NCBI RefSeq assembly: GCF_030145145.1
Contig: NZ_JAQYWD010000019.1
Coordinates: forward strand, 45,245-109,244
Reading direction: 5' to 3'
DNA length: 64,000 nt
Origin: Desulfobacula sp.
Lineage (GTDB): Bacteria > Desulfobacterota > Desulfobacteria > Desulfobacterales > Desulfobacteraceae
Below are positions 1-8,360 of this stretch, piece by piece; position 1 is the first letter of the stretch, and every line of letters begins with the position of its first letter. Both the position numbers and the translations under genes were made by a program. The notes under the pieces are model-generated. The model was not told where the DNA came from. It worked only from the letters and a program-made list of their open reading frames with translations, and did not search any database.

Positions 1-1023
1 CCGGCCGGTTTGAGACACCAGAGGGCCGAGCTCAGTGCTATCGTCAAGGCCATATCCCATTTTCATGGCTGCTGCTGCTGTAACCAGGGCTTGTTTGAGT
101 TCGTCATAAATTCCATCCATCACCAGCAGGTTGTCCACACCCAGACATCGTTGTCCGGCCATACCGAAACACCCTCGCAAAAGTCCGTTTACGGCAGCCT
201 TCATGTCCACATCGTCCATCAGCACCACATGGTTTTTACCATTCCCGTTGATGGATGCCTCTTTGCCAAGTTCTCCGGCCCGGGCAAACAATTGCCGTCC
301 CACCCCGGTTGACCCAATGAATCCCACACCCTTTACATGGGGGTGACTTAAAATTTTATCGTTGATATTGCGGCCGCCATATACAAGGTTTACCAGACCG
401 GGAGGAAAGCCGGCCACTTCCTGGGTGACTTCAAATATTGCCTGGGCAGCAATGGGATCATCCTTACTGGGGCTTACAATTACAGGGCACCCGCTGGCAA
501 TGGCATAAGGAACATAGGACGACCATGCATGCATGGGGATATTATTGGGAGTGATGATGAGAAATGCCCCCCGGGGTTCCCAGAAAAGGGTCTGGTCCAG
601 TCCCCGGGCAAGATCATTGACATATTCTCCCTTGGTCAACAGGAGAAGGGCTGAACAGGCAGATTCAATATTTTCTATGCATCGGCTAACGGTTCCCCTT
701 GCTTCACCAATGGTGCGGCCATGATCCTGGACAAGAACTCTGGCAAGCCAGTCCGCCTTTTCCACAAATTTCTGTCTCAAATCAAACAGATACTTTACCT
801 TATCCCTGACCGGAACAGCGCCCCATGTTTTCATGGCAGCATGGGCAGACTCTATGGCCAGATTTACTTCATCATCTGTTGCCGACGGAAAGGTTGCAAT
901 AACCTCTCCCGTGGCAGGGTTCACACTCTCATAAATCTGAGTTGATTTGGACTCAACCCATTCACCATTAATGTACAACTTTAAGTTGCCGTAGTGTTGT
1001 TGTACTTCGTTTAAAACCGTCAT
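1..1023 (-). CDS. CoA-acylating aldehyde dehydrogenase, MmsA-like (3' part beyond window)
   Basis: Reads leftwards from ATG at 1023 and stays open for 341 codons to the window edge, so the C-terminus is missing. AAAGGA lies just upstream. The protein has the aldehyde dehydrogenase fold: a PNNIPMHAW segment near residue 155, a GSTGVGR-type NAD-binding loop, and the catalytic cysteine in GQRCLG near residue 305. The GQRCxx motif and the GPLVSxxxR stretch at the edge match methylmalonate-semialdehyde dehydrogenases, which form an acyl-CoA from a semialdehyde with NAD+ and CoA. The gene follows the GntR gene at 1094 with a 70-base gap and probably shares its regulation. Substrate is not determined; another (semi)aldehyde from amino acid breakdown is possible. 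Confidence 0.85.
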   Translation of the reverse strand, partial: MTVLNEVQQHYGNLKLYINGEWVESKSTQIYESVNPATGEVIATFPSATDDEVNLAIESAHAAMKTWGAVPVRDKVKYLFDLRQKFVEKADWLARVLVQDHGRTIGEARGTVSRCIENIESACSALLLLTKGEYVNDLARGLDQTLFWEPRGAFLIITPNNIPMHAWSSYVPYAIASGCPVIVSPSKDDPIAAQAIFEVTQEVAGFPPGLVNLVYGGRNINDKILSHPHVKGVGFIGSTGVGRQLFARAGELGKEASINGNGKNHVVLMDDVDMKAAVNGLLRGCFGMAGQRCLGVDNLLVMDGIYDELKQALVTAAAAMKMGYGLDDSTELGPLVSQTGR

Positions 1024-1093
1024 TTGAAAAATCCTTTTTATTATGTGTCACTATCTTCATTGTTTGTAAAAAACTGTCACTATTTCAATGGGG

Positions 1094-1765
1094 CTACTTT
1101 CTTGTAACGCCCTGATCAAACAGTGACGACAGACTGATTAAAAAATTCATGGCATCAAGCACATGTTCTTTCATGATGTTGCAGGCATTTTCTTTGTCCT
1201 TTTCATCCATTCGCTCAACAATTTCTTTGTGGTATTTCACAGATTTTGTCAGGTGGGCCTGATAGTGTAATGTCTGGTAACTGAATCGTTGAATTTGTTT
1301 GTGCAGATTGGAAGCCACGATCTTAAGGCGCCGGTTTCCGGCAATATCCATGATGCGGATATGGAATTTGCGATGGAATTTCTGGTAGTTAAGAATATCC
1401 GGTATATCTTCATGTATGCACGCTTCCATTTTTTCAACCAGACCATCCAGTTCTTCCAGCTGATTTTCTGTAATGTTTTCCAGGGCGAGTTCGGTGGCCA
1501 TGGCATACAGGTTGGCTTTGAGCATATACACTTCAATGACATCTGCTTTGTCCATTTTTACCACAAAAACGCCCTTCCTCGGCTTTCTTATGGCAAGACC
1601 TTCACTCTCAAGGGCTTTAAAGGCTTCTCGAACCGGAGGACGGCTGATTCCCAGGCGGGTGGCCACCTCATCTTCCTTTATCTGCTGGCCGGGCTTTAAA
1701 TAATCCGTAAATATCCATTTTTCCAATTGCCGTTTGGCCATATCCGTCAATGACTCAACCTTCAT
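1094..1765 (-). CDS. GntR family transcriptional regulator, FCD subfamily
   Basis: 223 residues. An N-terminal winged helix-turn-helix (about residues 10-75; recognition part RPPVREAFKALESEG) is followed by an all-helical FCD ligand domain with the usual scattered His and Asp residues (HRKFH near 130, HKEIVERM near 180). FadR/FCD proteins normally repress catabolic genes and release DNA when a carboxylic acid ligand binds. A 14-bp palindrome overlaps the likely promoter of this gene, suggesting self-repression. It sits between the aminotransferase cluster and the MmsA-like dehydrogenase, so either may be its target. The ligand cannot be read from sequence. Confidence 0.9.
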   Translation of the reverse strand: MKVESLTDMAKRQLEKWIFTDYLKPGQQIKEDEVATRLGISRPPVREAFKALESEGLAIRKPRKGVFVVKMDKADVIEVYMLKANLYAMATELALENITENQLEELDGLVEKMEACIHEDIPDILNYQKFHRKFHIRIMDIAGNRRLKIVASNLHKQIQRFSYQTLHYQAHLTKSVKYHKEIVERMDEKDKENACNIMKEHVLDAMNFLISLSSLFDQGVTRK

Positions 1766-1826
1766 ATCTTTCTTACCCTTTTATTAAGTTCTCTTGGGTC
1801 AGGGAATGCAATTATTGTCTATTGTC

Positions 1827-1840
1827 TATTGTATACAATA
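1827..1840. promoter_or_regulatory. Probable GntR operator (perfect 14-bp palindrome)
   Basis: TATTGTATACAATA is a perfect palindrome 62 bases before the GntR start codon. FCD-type regulators bind short palindromes with a TNGTNNNACNA-like core, and TTGTATACAA fits that shape. It is preceded by two direct copies of ATTGTCT (1814-1827), which look like degenerate half-sites. It overlaps the -10 box of the predicted promoter. Confidence 0.5.
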
Positions 1841-1859
1841 ATTTTTTTTTTAATGTCAA
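1830..1859 (-). promoter_or_regulatory. Predicted sigma-70 promoter of the GntR gene
   Basis: On the minus strand TTGACA (1854-1859) and TATACA (1830-1835) are separated by 18 bases. The -35 box lies in one arm of the long palindrome at 1845-1896 and the -10 box inside the palindromic operator. Prediction only. Confidence 0.45.
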
Positions 1860-1896
1860 CCATAAAATTTTATTTTTATGGTTGACATTAAAAAAA
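1845..1896. repeat. Perfect inverted repeat, 23-bp arms with 6-base loop
   Basis: Arms 1845-1867 and 1874-1896 are exact reverse complements; the core arm is TAATGTCAACCATAAAA. In both directions the stem is preceded by T and followed by A, so a rho-independent terminator is unlikely either way. One arm supplies the TTGACA -35 box of the GntR promoter and the other arm supplies a mirror copy facing the opposite way. A regulator site or a supercoiling-sensitive cruciform is possible. Confidence 0.8.
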
Positions 1897-1919
1897 TTCA
1901 GGTGTTGAAAATGACTTTG

Positions 1920-2258
1920 CTAAGCGAGTTCCGACTCTATTTCATCAAAGATATCTTCAATTCTGTACAGAAGTTTGTCGGCCTGGTCGAGATGCCGGTT
2001 GGCGATATGGTCTTGAATCTGTTTGTAGGTGTCTTGAAGGGCCTTTTTGTGCAGGAGAAGCACTTCTCTGATGGGCGTTCCATCAAAACGATACAGTAAC
2101 AGATCCAATTGTCCCACCAATTCGTAGAGCGAGGGGTTCTGGTCGGCAAAGCTTGAATCCTGATGGCTTAAATATCGCACCAGTTTAGGGTAAGTCCCTT
2201 CCAGGTCTTTCTCATAATAAGGGCGTACGATAACCGTCAGCTGCATGTGTTTGCTCAT
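1920..2258 (-). CDS. Hypothetical protein, 112 aa, helical
   Basis: I do not recognise this family. ATG at 2258 has AGGAG about 7 bases upstream. The protein is acidic, lacks membrane segments and Cys, and from about residue 60 on is a run of charged helices (HKKALQDTYKQIQDHIANRHLDQADKL is spread over residues 69-95), suggesting a coiled or helical bundle. It is the last gene of the aminotransferase/AOR run (43 bases after the aminotransferase stop), so it probably belongs to that pathway, for example as a small accessory or sensor protein. It could be specific to this lineage. Confidence 0.75.
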   Translation of the reverse strand: MSKHMQLTVIVRPYYEKDLEGTYPKLVRYLSHQDSSFADQNPSLYELVGQLDLLLYRFDGTPIREVLLLHKKALQDTYKQIQDHIANRHLDQADKLLYRIEDIFDEIESELA

Positions 2259-2301
2259 AGTTGATCTCCTATTTTATGCGTCTGGTTTCCTTTGGTGTTA
2301 T

Positions 2302-3642
2302 TTACATATGGATGATTTTAAACTCACTGTCTTTGGGATGGTCTTCTTTAAAGGTCTTCAGCCGGTTTTCAAGATCGTCAAACCTGTCTGGTCCTGTCTG
2401 GGATACACAGGCCCGCAGGCCTTCGTGCTTATCACTTCCTGTGGTGGTGAGGGAAATGGCGCTGATGCCATAATAGAGAAGTTCCTCTACCAGTTCAACA
2501 CCACTGAACCCGGGATATGAAATAGTGAAATAGAACCCATCTGCAATTTTTTCATCCTCATCCATGTCATAGACGATCTGAAAGCCATTATCCGTAAACA
2601 GTTTTTTCATGACCTTTGCCCGGTCTCCATACACTTTTACACTGTCCACAAAATTATAGCCGCCATCATTGACGGCTTTTAAAAGACCGGCCAGTCCCCA
2701 TTGATTGGAATGGGAAACACCGGAACTCAAGGCATACATGGCACCGAAGATATAGGCATAACCAAATTTGTTGCTGCCAAAATAGGGTTCAAGGTTGTTT
2801 CCTTCCGAGTTGAACAATCGCTCAGGTATGGCTGTCATGCCGATTCTCTGGCCTGCAAGGGAGAAGGACTTTGAACTTGAGATCAGAAGGATGTAATTAT
2901 CGGTATATTTGGCAACAGAAGGGATATAGGGTTCCTGCCCCGGTACGGAATAATCTTTCCTGAAATCCATGCCAAAGTACGCGAGATCTTCCATAACAAT
3001 GCAGTCATATTCTGTGGCCAACTCACCGATGGTCTGAAGTTCCTGATCGGTAAAGCAGAACCAGGCCGGATTGTTGGGATTGGAATACATCACAGAGGCA
3101 ATATCGCCTTTTTCAAGATAGGATTCAAGCTTTGCACGGAGCTTGTCTCCCCTATAGTCATACACGTCAAAGTGATCATAGGGCACACCGATGACACTGG
3201 CTTGGCGTTTGTTGACGGGAAAACCCGGATCCAGAAAGAGGATCTTGTTTTTGCCGTTTAAACGGCGGGTGGTGCACATCATGGCCATATAGCATCCCTG
3301 CATGGAGCCGACCGTGGGGAAACAGGATTCAGGGCCAATGGCCACATCAATAAAATTTTTAACAAACCTGGAGATCTCAAACTTTAATTCCGGGATGCCG
3401 TCAAAGGGTGGATACTTGGAACCCACTCCTTTTTTCAATGCATCAATTTCAGCATCAATGGCTATCCGGGGGGGATCCAGCCCCGGCACCCCCATCTCCA
3501 TACGGATGTATGTTTCATTGGCCGCCGCTTCAATATTGTTCACCAAACGGTTGAGCTCCCGGATGGAGGCAAGGCCAACGGACGTTAACCCCATTTTTTC
3601 TATTTCCCGTTTAATAATAATTGAATCAATAGGTGTGGTCAT
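2302..3642 (-). CDS. PLP-dependent aminotransferase, class I/II
   Basis: 446 residues, fold type I. Visible motifs are YSNPNNPAWFCF (near residue 185), a VMEDLAYFGMDF segment supplying the cofactor Asp and Tyr, and the Schiff-base lysine in SSSKSFSLAGQRIGM near residue 260. It should move an amino group from an amino acid to 2-oxoglutarate or another oxoacid. AGGAG precedes ATG at 3642. It lies 59 bases after the MoaD-like gene in a run that also encodes 2-oxoacid:ferredoxin oxidoreductase and aldehyde:ferredoxin oxidoreductase, which fits oxidative fermentation of an amino acid. An aromatic amino acid is my inference from the Pad-like cluster elsewhere in the window. Aspartate or another substrate is not excluded. 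Confidence 0.85.
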   Translation of the reverse strand: MTTPIDSIIIKREIEKMGLTSVGLASIRELNRLVNNIEAAANETYIRMEMGVPGLDPPRIAIDAEIDALKKGVGSKYPPFDGIPELKFEISRFVKNFIDVAIGPESCFPTVGSMQGCYMAMMCTTRRLNGKNKILFLDPGFPVNKRQASVIGVPYDHFDVYDYRGDKLRAKLESYLEKGDIASVMYSNPNNPAWFCFTDQELQTIGELATEYDCIVMEDLAYFGMDFRKDYSVPGQEPYIPSVAKYTDNYILLISSSKSFSLAGQRIGMTAIPERLFNSEGNNLEPYFGSNKFGYAYIFGAMYALSSGVSHSNQWGLAGLLKAVNDGGYNFVDSVKVYGDRAKVMKKLFTDNGFQIVYDMDEDEKIADGFYFTISYPGFSGVELVEELLYYGISAISLTTTGSDKHEGLRACVSQTGPDRFDDLENRLKTFKEDHPKDSEFKIIHM

Positions 3643-3701
3643 GTGTTTCTCCTAAATAATCATTAAAAATAATCAATACTATTAAACCCGGCATTCTTTT
3701 T

Positions 3702-3932
3702 TTACCCTCCGGATATCTCTGGGAACAATACCAGTGTATCTCCCTCATTAAAACAAGATGTTTTGTCAATGCGCCGCCCATTGACTAAAAATACATACCC
3801 TTTTTCTGGTATGGAGAATAACCTGAGGATATCTTTAAGAGACGCTCCTGACTCAATAATCAACTCGAATTGAGTCGTATCGCCAGGAGCATACTTTTTC
3901 ATAGCCCCATATAATTTTATATTGATATGCAT
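3702..3932 (-). CDS. MoaD/ThiS family sulfur carrier (AOR-associated)
   Basis: 76 residues with a beta-grasp fold and the C-terminal di-glycine (ends PEISGG) that is adenylated and thiocarboxylated in MoaD, where it donates sulfur to the dithiolene of the pterin cofactor. VNGRRI and DTLVLFP are typical MoaD segments. It starts 14 bases after the aldehyde:ferredoxin oxidoreductase stop and is very likely translated together with it. Dedicated MoaD-like proteins beside AOR genes are common and are thought to help make tungstopterin for that enzyme. No clear ribosome site is visible, consistent with coupled translation. Confidence 0.88.
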   Translation of the reverse strand: MHINIKLYGAMKKYAPGDTTQFELIIESGASLKDILRLFSIPEKGYVFLVNGRRIDKTSCFNEGDTLVLFPEISGG

Positions 3933-3946
3933 GGTGGATTTTATAG

Positions 3947-5776
3947 TTACAGCAGCCCAAGTTGATCAAGCAGAGCGTTCCTGGGAACCCCATTCTGGGT
4001 CCATCCCCGGACCTGATAATAGTCATCAAGCATATTGTCCAGATGGCATACACAGCCTTTGGCAGGGCCTGTTGGTGCAGGTGTTTGTGTTAATCGATCG
4101 GGCAGGCTGTCGTCCTTTCGTGTGAAGCCCGCTTTTGTCAGAAAAAGACGTTCGGCATTGATAATCCGTTCACCGGCCTGCATCAGTTCTTCCAGCGTGT
4201 AGTCGGCTCCGGTGGCGGCATTCAGGTACTCTAATATGCCCGTTGGCGCCACCCCAAGGTCTTTGGCTGCCAGATTCCGGACGGCAAAGAAAATGCACAG
4301 TCCTGCTGAATCAATGATGGCGGACAGATCCTGGAACGCCTTGGTGACCTTTGCCTTTCCTTCCCACTGGTGGGGGTCCATGGGCTTGGGCACGCTGAAC
4401 AGCTCAAAATAGGCTGGATCGCCGCGCATGTGGGAGCCGCCAATGGGCGAGGTGGCATAGGCCAGTCCCATGGCCTGGGATCCGCGGGGTTCATATCCGG
4501 GGAATTCCTGTTTTTTGGAAACCGGTGCCAGTTCCGGATGACCGTATCGGTCGGCGAGCCGATAGCTGCCTTCGGCCAGTTGATCACCAAACCCTTCCCG
4601 GTTGCCGGTCATTCTTGTCAACTCCACCAAAGCCTCGGCATCGCCCCAGTTGAGCGAACGGCCCACCTGGTCTTCCGGCAGATAGCCGCGCTCCACCAAT
4701 TCCATGGCACAGGCAATGGTGGCGCCCATGGTGATGGTGTCCATTCCCAGTTCATTGCAGATGTAGTTGGCCTTGGTAATGGCGGCCAGATCATCGATCA
4801 TGCAGTTGGATCCCATGGCATAAACGGTTTCGTACTCCGGTCCTTCGCCCTCTCCGGCAAAGCGGGGATCGTCTACTTTGGTCAGGCGGCCGCAGCCGAT
4901 GGGGCACCCGTAACAGGCCGAGTTTTTCTTCAAAAACCGTTTGGTTAACTGCCCGCCATCAATTTTTTCCCAGCCGTCAAAGGTTCCCTGCTGCCAGTTT
5001 TTAGTCGGCAATACGCCAAAGTTCTGGGTGGCTGTGACCACACCGGCAGTCCCGTTAACCGTCAGGCCCAGGGGAGTGTCCCTGGTGTCGTCCTTGAAAG
5101 TATCCAGGATTTTTTTGTTGAACGCCTTGAACCGGTCACTGTCCGCCAGGGGAATCCGGCCTTTGCCTCTGACAACAACCGCCTTCAGGTTCTTGCTGCC
5201 CATCACTGCCCCCACACCGGACCTTCCGGCTGCCCGGTGTTTGTCATTCATGATGGAGGCAAACAATACCTGTTTTTCTCCTGCAGGGCCGATGCAGGCC
5301 ACTTTTGCTTTTGAGTGGGTCTCAGTTAAAAGCAAATCAGTTGTCTGATGGGTGTCTTTGCCCCACAAATGGTCTGCGGGACGAAGCTCAGCCTTTCCCT
5401 GATCAATCCACAAATAGACAGGGCTTTTGGATGCGCCCTTAAACATAATGGCATCAAAGCCCGTTCGTTTGAACTCAGTGGGGAACATTCCCCCGGAATT
5501 AGAGCAGGTAACCGCACCGGTCAACGGTGATTTGGTCATGACCATATAACGGGCCCCAGTGGGCGCTCCAGTTCCGGTGAGGGGACCGGTGGCCATTATC
5601 ATCGGATTTTCCGGAGAAAAAGCATCCCCATTTGGATCCATCTCCTGGTTTAATAAATGGATCCCCAATCCGCGACCGCCGATATAATCTTTGGCCACAG
5701 AGGGATCCAGGGCGCACTCAATACATGCTCCGGTTGTTAGATCAACGCGAAGTATTTTTCCCATCCATCCATACAT
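3947..5776 (-). CDS. aor: Aldehyde:ferredoxin oxidoreductase (tungsten enzyme)
   Basis: 609 residues, normal length for the AOR family. The N-terminus (GWMGKILRVDLT, then YIGGRGLG near 31-38) is the family signature. The [4Fe-4S] ligands are Cys288, Cys291 and Cys295 (CYGCPIGC) and Cys494 (DSAGLCIFF). The bis-tungstopterin is expected between these. It oxidises an aldehyde to the acid and reduces ferredoxin in the cytoplasm, or runs in reverse. AGGAG sits 8 bases before ATG at 5776. It is flanked by the fused oxidoreductase subunit upstream and MoaD downstream. In amino acid fermentation AOR removes aldehydes released by 2-oxoacid oxidoreductases; phenylacetaldehyde to phenylacetate would fit this neighbourhood, but that is inference. 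Confidence 0.93.
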   Translation of the reverse strand: MYGWMGKILRVDLTTGACIECALDPSVAKDYIGGRGLGIHLLNQEMDPNGDAFSPENPMIMATGPLTGTGAPTGARYMVMTKSPLTGAVTCSNSGGMFPTEFKRTGFDAIMFKGASKSPVYLWIDQGKAELRPADHLWGKDTHQTTDLLLTETHSKAKVACIGPAGEKQVLFASIMNDKHRAAGRSGVGAVMGSKNLKAVVVRGKGRIPLADSDRFKAFNKKILDTFKDDTRDTPLGLTVNGTAGVVTATQNFGVLPTKNWQQGTFDGWEKIDGGQLTKRFLKKNSACYGCPIGCGRLTKVDDPRFAGEGEGPEYETVYAMGSNCMIDDLAAITKANYICNELGMDTITMGATIACAMELVERGYLPEDQVGRSLNWGDAEALVELTRMTGNREGFGDQLAEGSYRLADRYGHPELAPVSKKQEFPGYEPRGSQAMGLAYATSPIGGSHMRGDPAYFELFSVPKPMDPHQWEGKAKVTKAFQDLSAIIDSAGLCIFFAVRNLAAKDLGVAPTGILEYLNAATGADYTLEELMQAGERIINAERLFLTKAGFTRKDDSLPDRLTQTPAPTGPAKGCVCHLDNMLDDYYQVRGWTQNGVPRNALLDQLGLL

Positions 5777-5852
5777 AGCAAAACTCCTATTTTTGACAAT
5801 TCTTTTTTATCGATCTTCAAAAGGACATTATAAATCAAGCGATAAGACATCC

Positions 5853-7148
5853 TTAATACTGTAAGACCTTGCTGACGGTTTCCATGGCAAGGGTGAAAAC
5901 TTTTTCATTGAACCGGGAATTGAGGGCAAAGGTCAGCATTTCTTTGTTAATGGCAATCTCTTTTTTGGCCAAAACACCCAGGGAGGCCAGGGCCCAGTCC
6001 TGTTTTTTGATCTTAAACGCCTTGAAATCAATCTCCTCTACCCAGGCCTGGGTTTCGGGAATGGCCACGCTTTTTTCCTTGAGCACAAAGGTTGTGGGAG
6101 AAAGGGTGCCAAATATTTTTTTTCTGCGGGCCACGCCTTCATCACTTAAGGCCAAAACCACTGTGGGGGATTCAATCCCGGGGTAGCCGATTTTCTCGGG
6201 AGAGAGAAGGATCTCGGATACGGACTGTCCCCTGAGCACGGTGATATTATAATCATTTTTAATGGAGACGTTCATGCCGGCGGATATGCCGGCAGAGCAG
6301 ACCATTTCCCCTGCAGTGACGATGCGCATGCCGGCAGATCCCAGGATCACGATCTCCTGGCGCTGGGGATGGGGCAGGTCAAACAGTTTTTCTACCACCA
6401 GGGGTTCCGGGAAACGGGTCTTTTCCCGGGCCAGTTTCCGGTACAACTCCCCGTATTCCGGCCGCTGGTTTTCTTCAATGACACCACCGGATACCCCTTG
6501 TTTTTCGATCATCTGGTCAATGACCGCGGGGGTGAGCTTGTTTCGCTTGGTATAGCGTCCCGTGCACATGCCAAGGGTTTCCACAACGGAAAACCCTTTG
6601 TGTTGAATCGCCTTTACCAGTTCCCCGGCCAGGGCCTTGTCAAGACCGGAACATTTGGATACATAGGTGGCGCCGGCACTTTTAGCCACGGAACAGATAT
6701 CAATAGGAATCTCTGCCTGGTTTAAAAATTCCGATCCCACAACAGCATTGCTGGGTGTGGTGGCAGAGAATTGCCCGCCGGTCATGCCGAAATTAAAATT
6801 GTTGAGAATCACCAGGGTGATATCCAGGTTCTTGCGGCAGGCCGCCAGAACGTGTGCCCCGCCAATGCCAAGCCCGCCATCTCCCATGGTGACAATGACA
6901 TTCAAGGAGGGGTCGGCCATCTTCAGGCCTGTGGCATAGGTGAGGGCCCGGCCGTGAACACCGTGGAAGGCATGGACATTGAAAAAGGTGTCAAACAGAC
7001 CGGAACAGCCGATGTCAGTGACAATAGCAATTTTATCTGCAGCAAGCCCCATGTCCATGAAGGCGTTATCAAGGCCGCTGGTGATACGTTCATGGGTACA
7101 CCCGGGACAGAAAACAGGGGGACGGTTTTTATTTAAGAAACTAGGCAT
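5853..7148 (-). CDS. 2-oxoacid:ferredoxin oxidoreductase, fused beta (TPP) and gamma subunits
   Basis: About 431 residues. The first 260 or so are the thiamine pyrophosphate subunit: FCPGCTHE (Cys ligand and start of the domain), the GDGGLGIGG motif and the NNFNFGMTGGQ segment that completes the TPP site. The rest (from QEIVILGSAGMRIVTAGE) is a gamma domain that in most relatives is a separate protein. ATG at 7148 is chosen because GGAGG lies 9 bases upstream; a TTG two codons earlier has no spacing advantage. It overlaps the alpha gene by 8 bases. The pair oxidatively decarboxylates a 2-oxoacid to acyl-CoA. No ferredoxin-like (delta) domain is encoded here, so it must use an external ferredoxin. 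Confidence 0.88.
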   Translation of the reverse strand: MPSFLNKNRPPVFCPGCTHERITSGLDNAFMDMGLAADKIAIVTDIGCSGLFDTFFNVHAFHGVHGRALTYATGLKMADPSLNVIVTMGDGGLGIGGAHVLAACRKNLDITLVILNNFNFGMTGGQFSATTPSNAVVGSEFLNQAEIPIDICSVAKSAGATYVSKCSGLDKALAGELVKAIQHKGFSVVETLGMCTGRYTKRNKLTPAVIDQMIEKQGVSGGVIEENQRPEYGELYRKLAREKTRFPEPLVVEKLFDLPHPQRQEIVILGSAGMRIVTAGEMVCSAGISAGMNVSIKNDYNITVLRGQSVSEILLSPEKIGYPGIESPTVVLALSDEGVARRKKIFGTLSPTTFVLKEKSVAIPETQAWVEEIDFKAFKIKKQDWALASLGVLAKKEIAINKEMLTFALNSRFNEKVFTLAMETVSKVLQY

Positions 7149-8265
7149 TGTCAATAACCTCCATTATCTTGGCCGGCGAAATCAACACGCCATTCATCTG
7201 GCCGTAAAAATCAATCTGTTTGCCGGCAAGGACCCGGCGGATTTCGTTCACATACTGGCCCAGGTTCATTTCTATGACCACAATGCGCTTGAAATTTTTG
7301 GCCTTATCAATGAGCACCTGTTCAGACACCGGCCACAGGGTTTTTAATGACAGATGGGAAACCGGTTTCCCTTCCTGTCCCAGGATGTTTGCCGCGTCCT
7401 CAACCGCCCTGGACGTGATACCGTAGCTGATCACCAGAGTATCGGTATTGGGAATGATCTTCTCCTCGTAGAGGCTGATCCGTTCCCTTGCAGCATGGAG
7501 TTTGGTTCTCAGGCGCTGTTGGTTGGCGGCAATGACGTCCGGGTCAATGGTGATGTATCCGTCAGGGCCGTGGGTGGAGGAGGTCTGCCTGACCAACGTT
7601 TTACCGCCAATGGGCAGAAAGTCCGGGGCCTTGTCCGGGGCGGCTTCAAAGGGAATATAATTGTCGCCCGAGTAAAGGTTTCTTTCAACCAGGGGGGGCA
7701 GGTCAAGGTCATCCATATCAAAGCTCTCCTTGGTCATTCCGATTTCCTTGTTGGAGGCAATAAAGACCGGGCACCTGAATTCCTCTGCATAATTGAAGGC
7801 ATGGACCGTGAGTTCATAGCAGTCCTGGGCATCCTTGGGCGCCAGGACAATCACGGGTACGCCGCTGGTGCTGCCCCATCGCAGAAATTGAATATCCGAG
7901 TCCGCGCCCCGGGTGGCAGATCCCGTGGACGGCCCCAGGCGCTGGACATCTGCAATGACCAGGGGAATTTCACTTCCGATGGCAAAGGACACCTGCTCGC
8001 TGTAAAGGCTGATTCCGGGTCCGGATGTGGCGGTTAATGCTTTTTTGCCGGCCATGGATGCGCCCAGGCAATACCCCATGGAGGCGATTTCATCCTCCCC
8101 CTGGAGGCAGATGCCGTCCTTTGGGGGCAGCATCTTGAGCATGTTGTTGAATATGGTGGTGGCCGGTGTGATGGGGTAGCCTGCAAAAAAATTGCAGCCT
8201 GCGGCTATGGCACCCCTGGCAACGGCTTCATTGCCTTCCATAAATACTAACGTCATTTTATTCAT
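7141..8265 (-). CDS. 2-oxoacid:ferredoxin oxidoreductase, alpha subunit
   Basis: 374 residues. The GYPITPATTIF segment (near 29-39) and the GEDEIASMGYCLGASMAG segment with the conserved Glu are typical of the pyrimidine-binding part of VorB/KorA/PorA. A domain II (from SRAVEDAANI) follows. It forms the thiamine enzyme with the fused beta-gamma protein. ATG at 8265 is given; ATG at 8256 has better spacing to AAAGG and may be the real start. It is separated from the racemase-like gene by 95 bases. Isovalerate-, indolepyruvate- or phenylpyruvate-type 2-oxoacids are all possible; the aminotransferase in the operon supports an amino-acid-derived oxoacid. Confidence 0.9.
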   Translation of the reverse strand: MNKMTLVFMEGNEAVARGAIAAGCNFFAGYPITPATTIFNNMLKMLPPKDGICLQGEDEIASMGYCLGASMAGKKALTATSGPGISLYSEQVSFAIGSEIPLVIADVQRLGPSTGSATRGADSDIQFLRWGSTSGVPVIVLAPKDAQDCYELTVHAFNYAEEFRCPVFIASNKEIGMTKESFDMDDLDLPPLVERNLYSGDNYIPFEAAPDKAPDFLPIGGKTLVRQTSSTHGPDGYITIDPDVIAANQQRLRTKLHAARERISLYEEKIIPNTDTLVISYGITSRAVEDAANILGQEGKPVSHLSLKTLWPVSEQVLIDKAKNFKRIVVIEMNLGQYVNEIRRVLAGKQIDFYGQMNGVLISPAKIMEVIDNA

Positions 8266-8360
8266 CCTTTATTCATATGATTATCATGTATTTTCTCGTG
8301 TGATCACTCATCAAATGTTCCCGATGAGTTATGGTTTCACCATTTTCAACCCCTTAACCG

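Noticed and set aside
1845..1896. Rho-independent terminator after the 112-residue gene
   Set aside because: The stem is AU-rich and followed by A rather than U in both directions.
4370..4948. 192-codon plus-strand frame
   Set aside because: Antisense to the aldehyde:ferredoxin oxidoreductase gene.
7354..8037. 227-codon plus-strand frame
   Set aside because: Antisense to the oxidoreductase alpha gene, whose motifs are clear; composition is that of a shadow frame.
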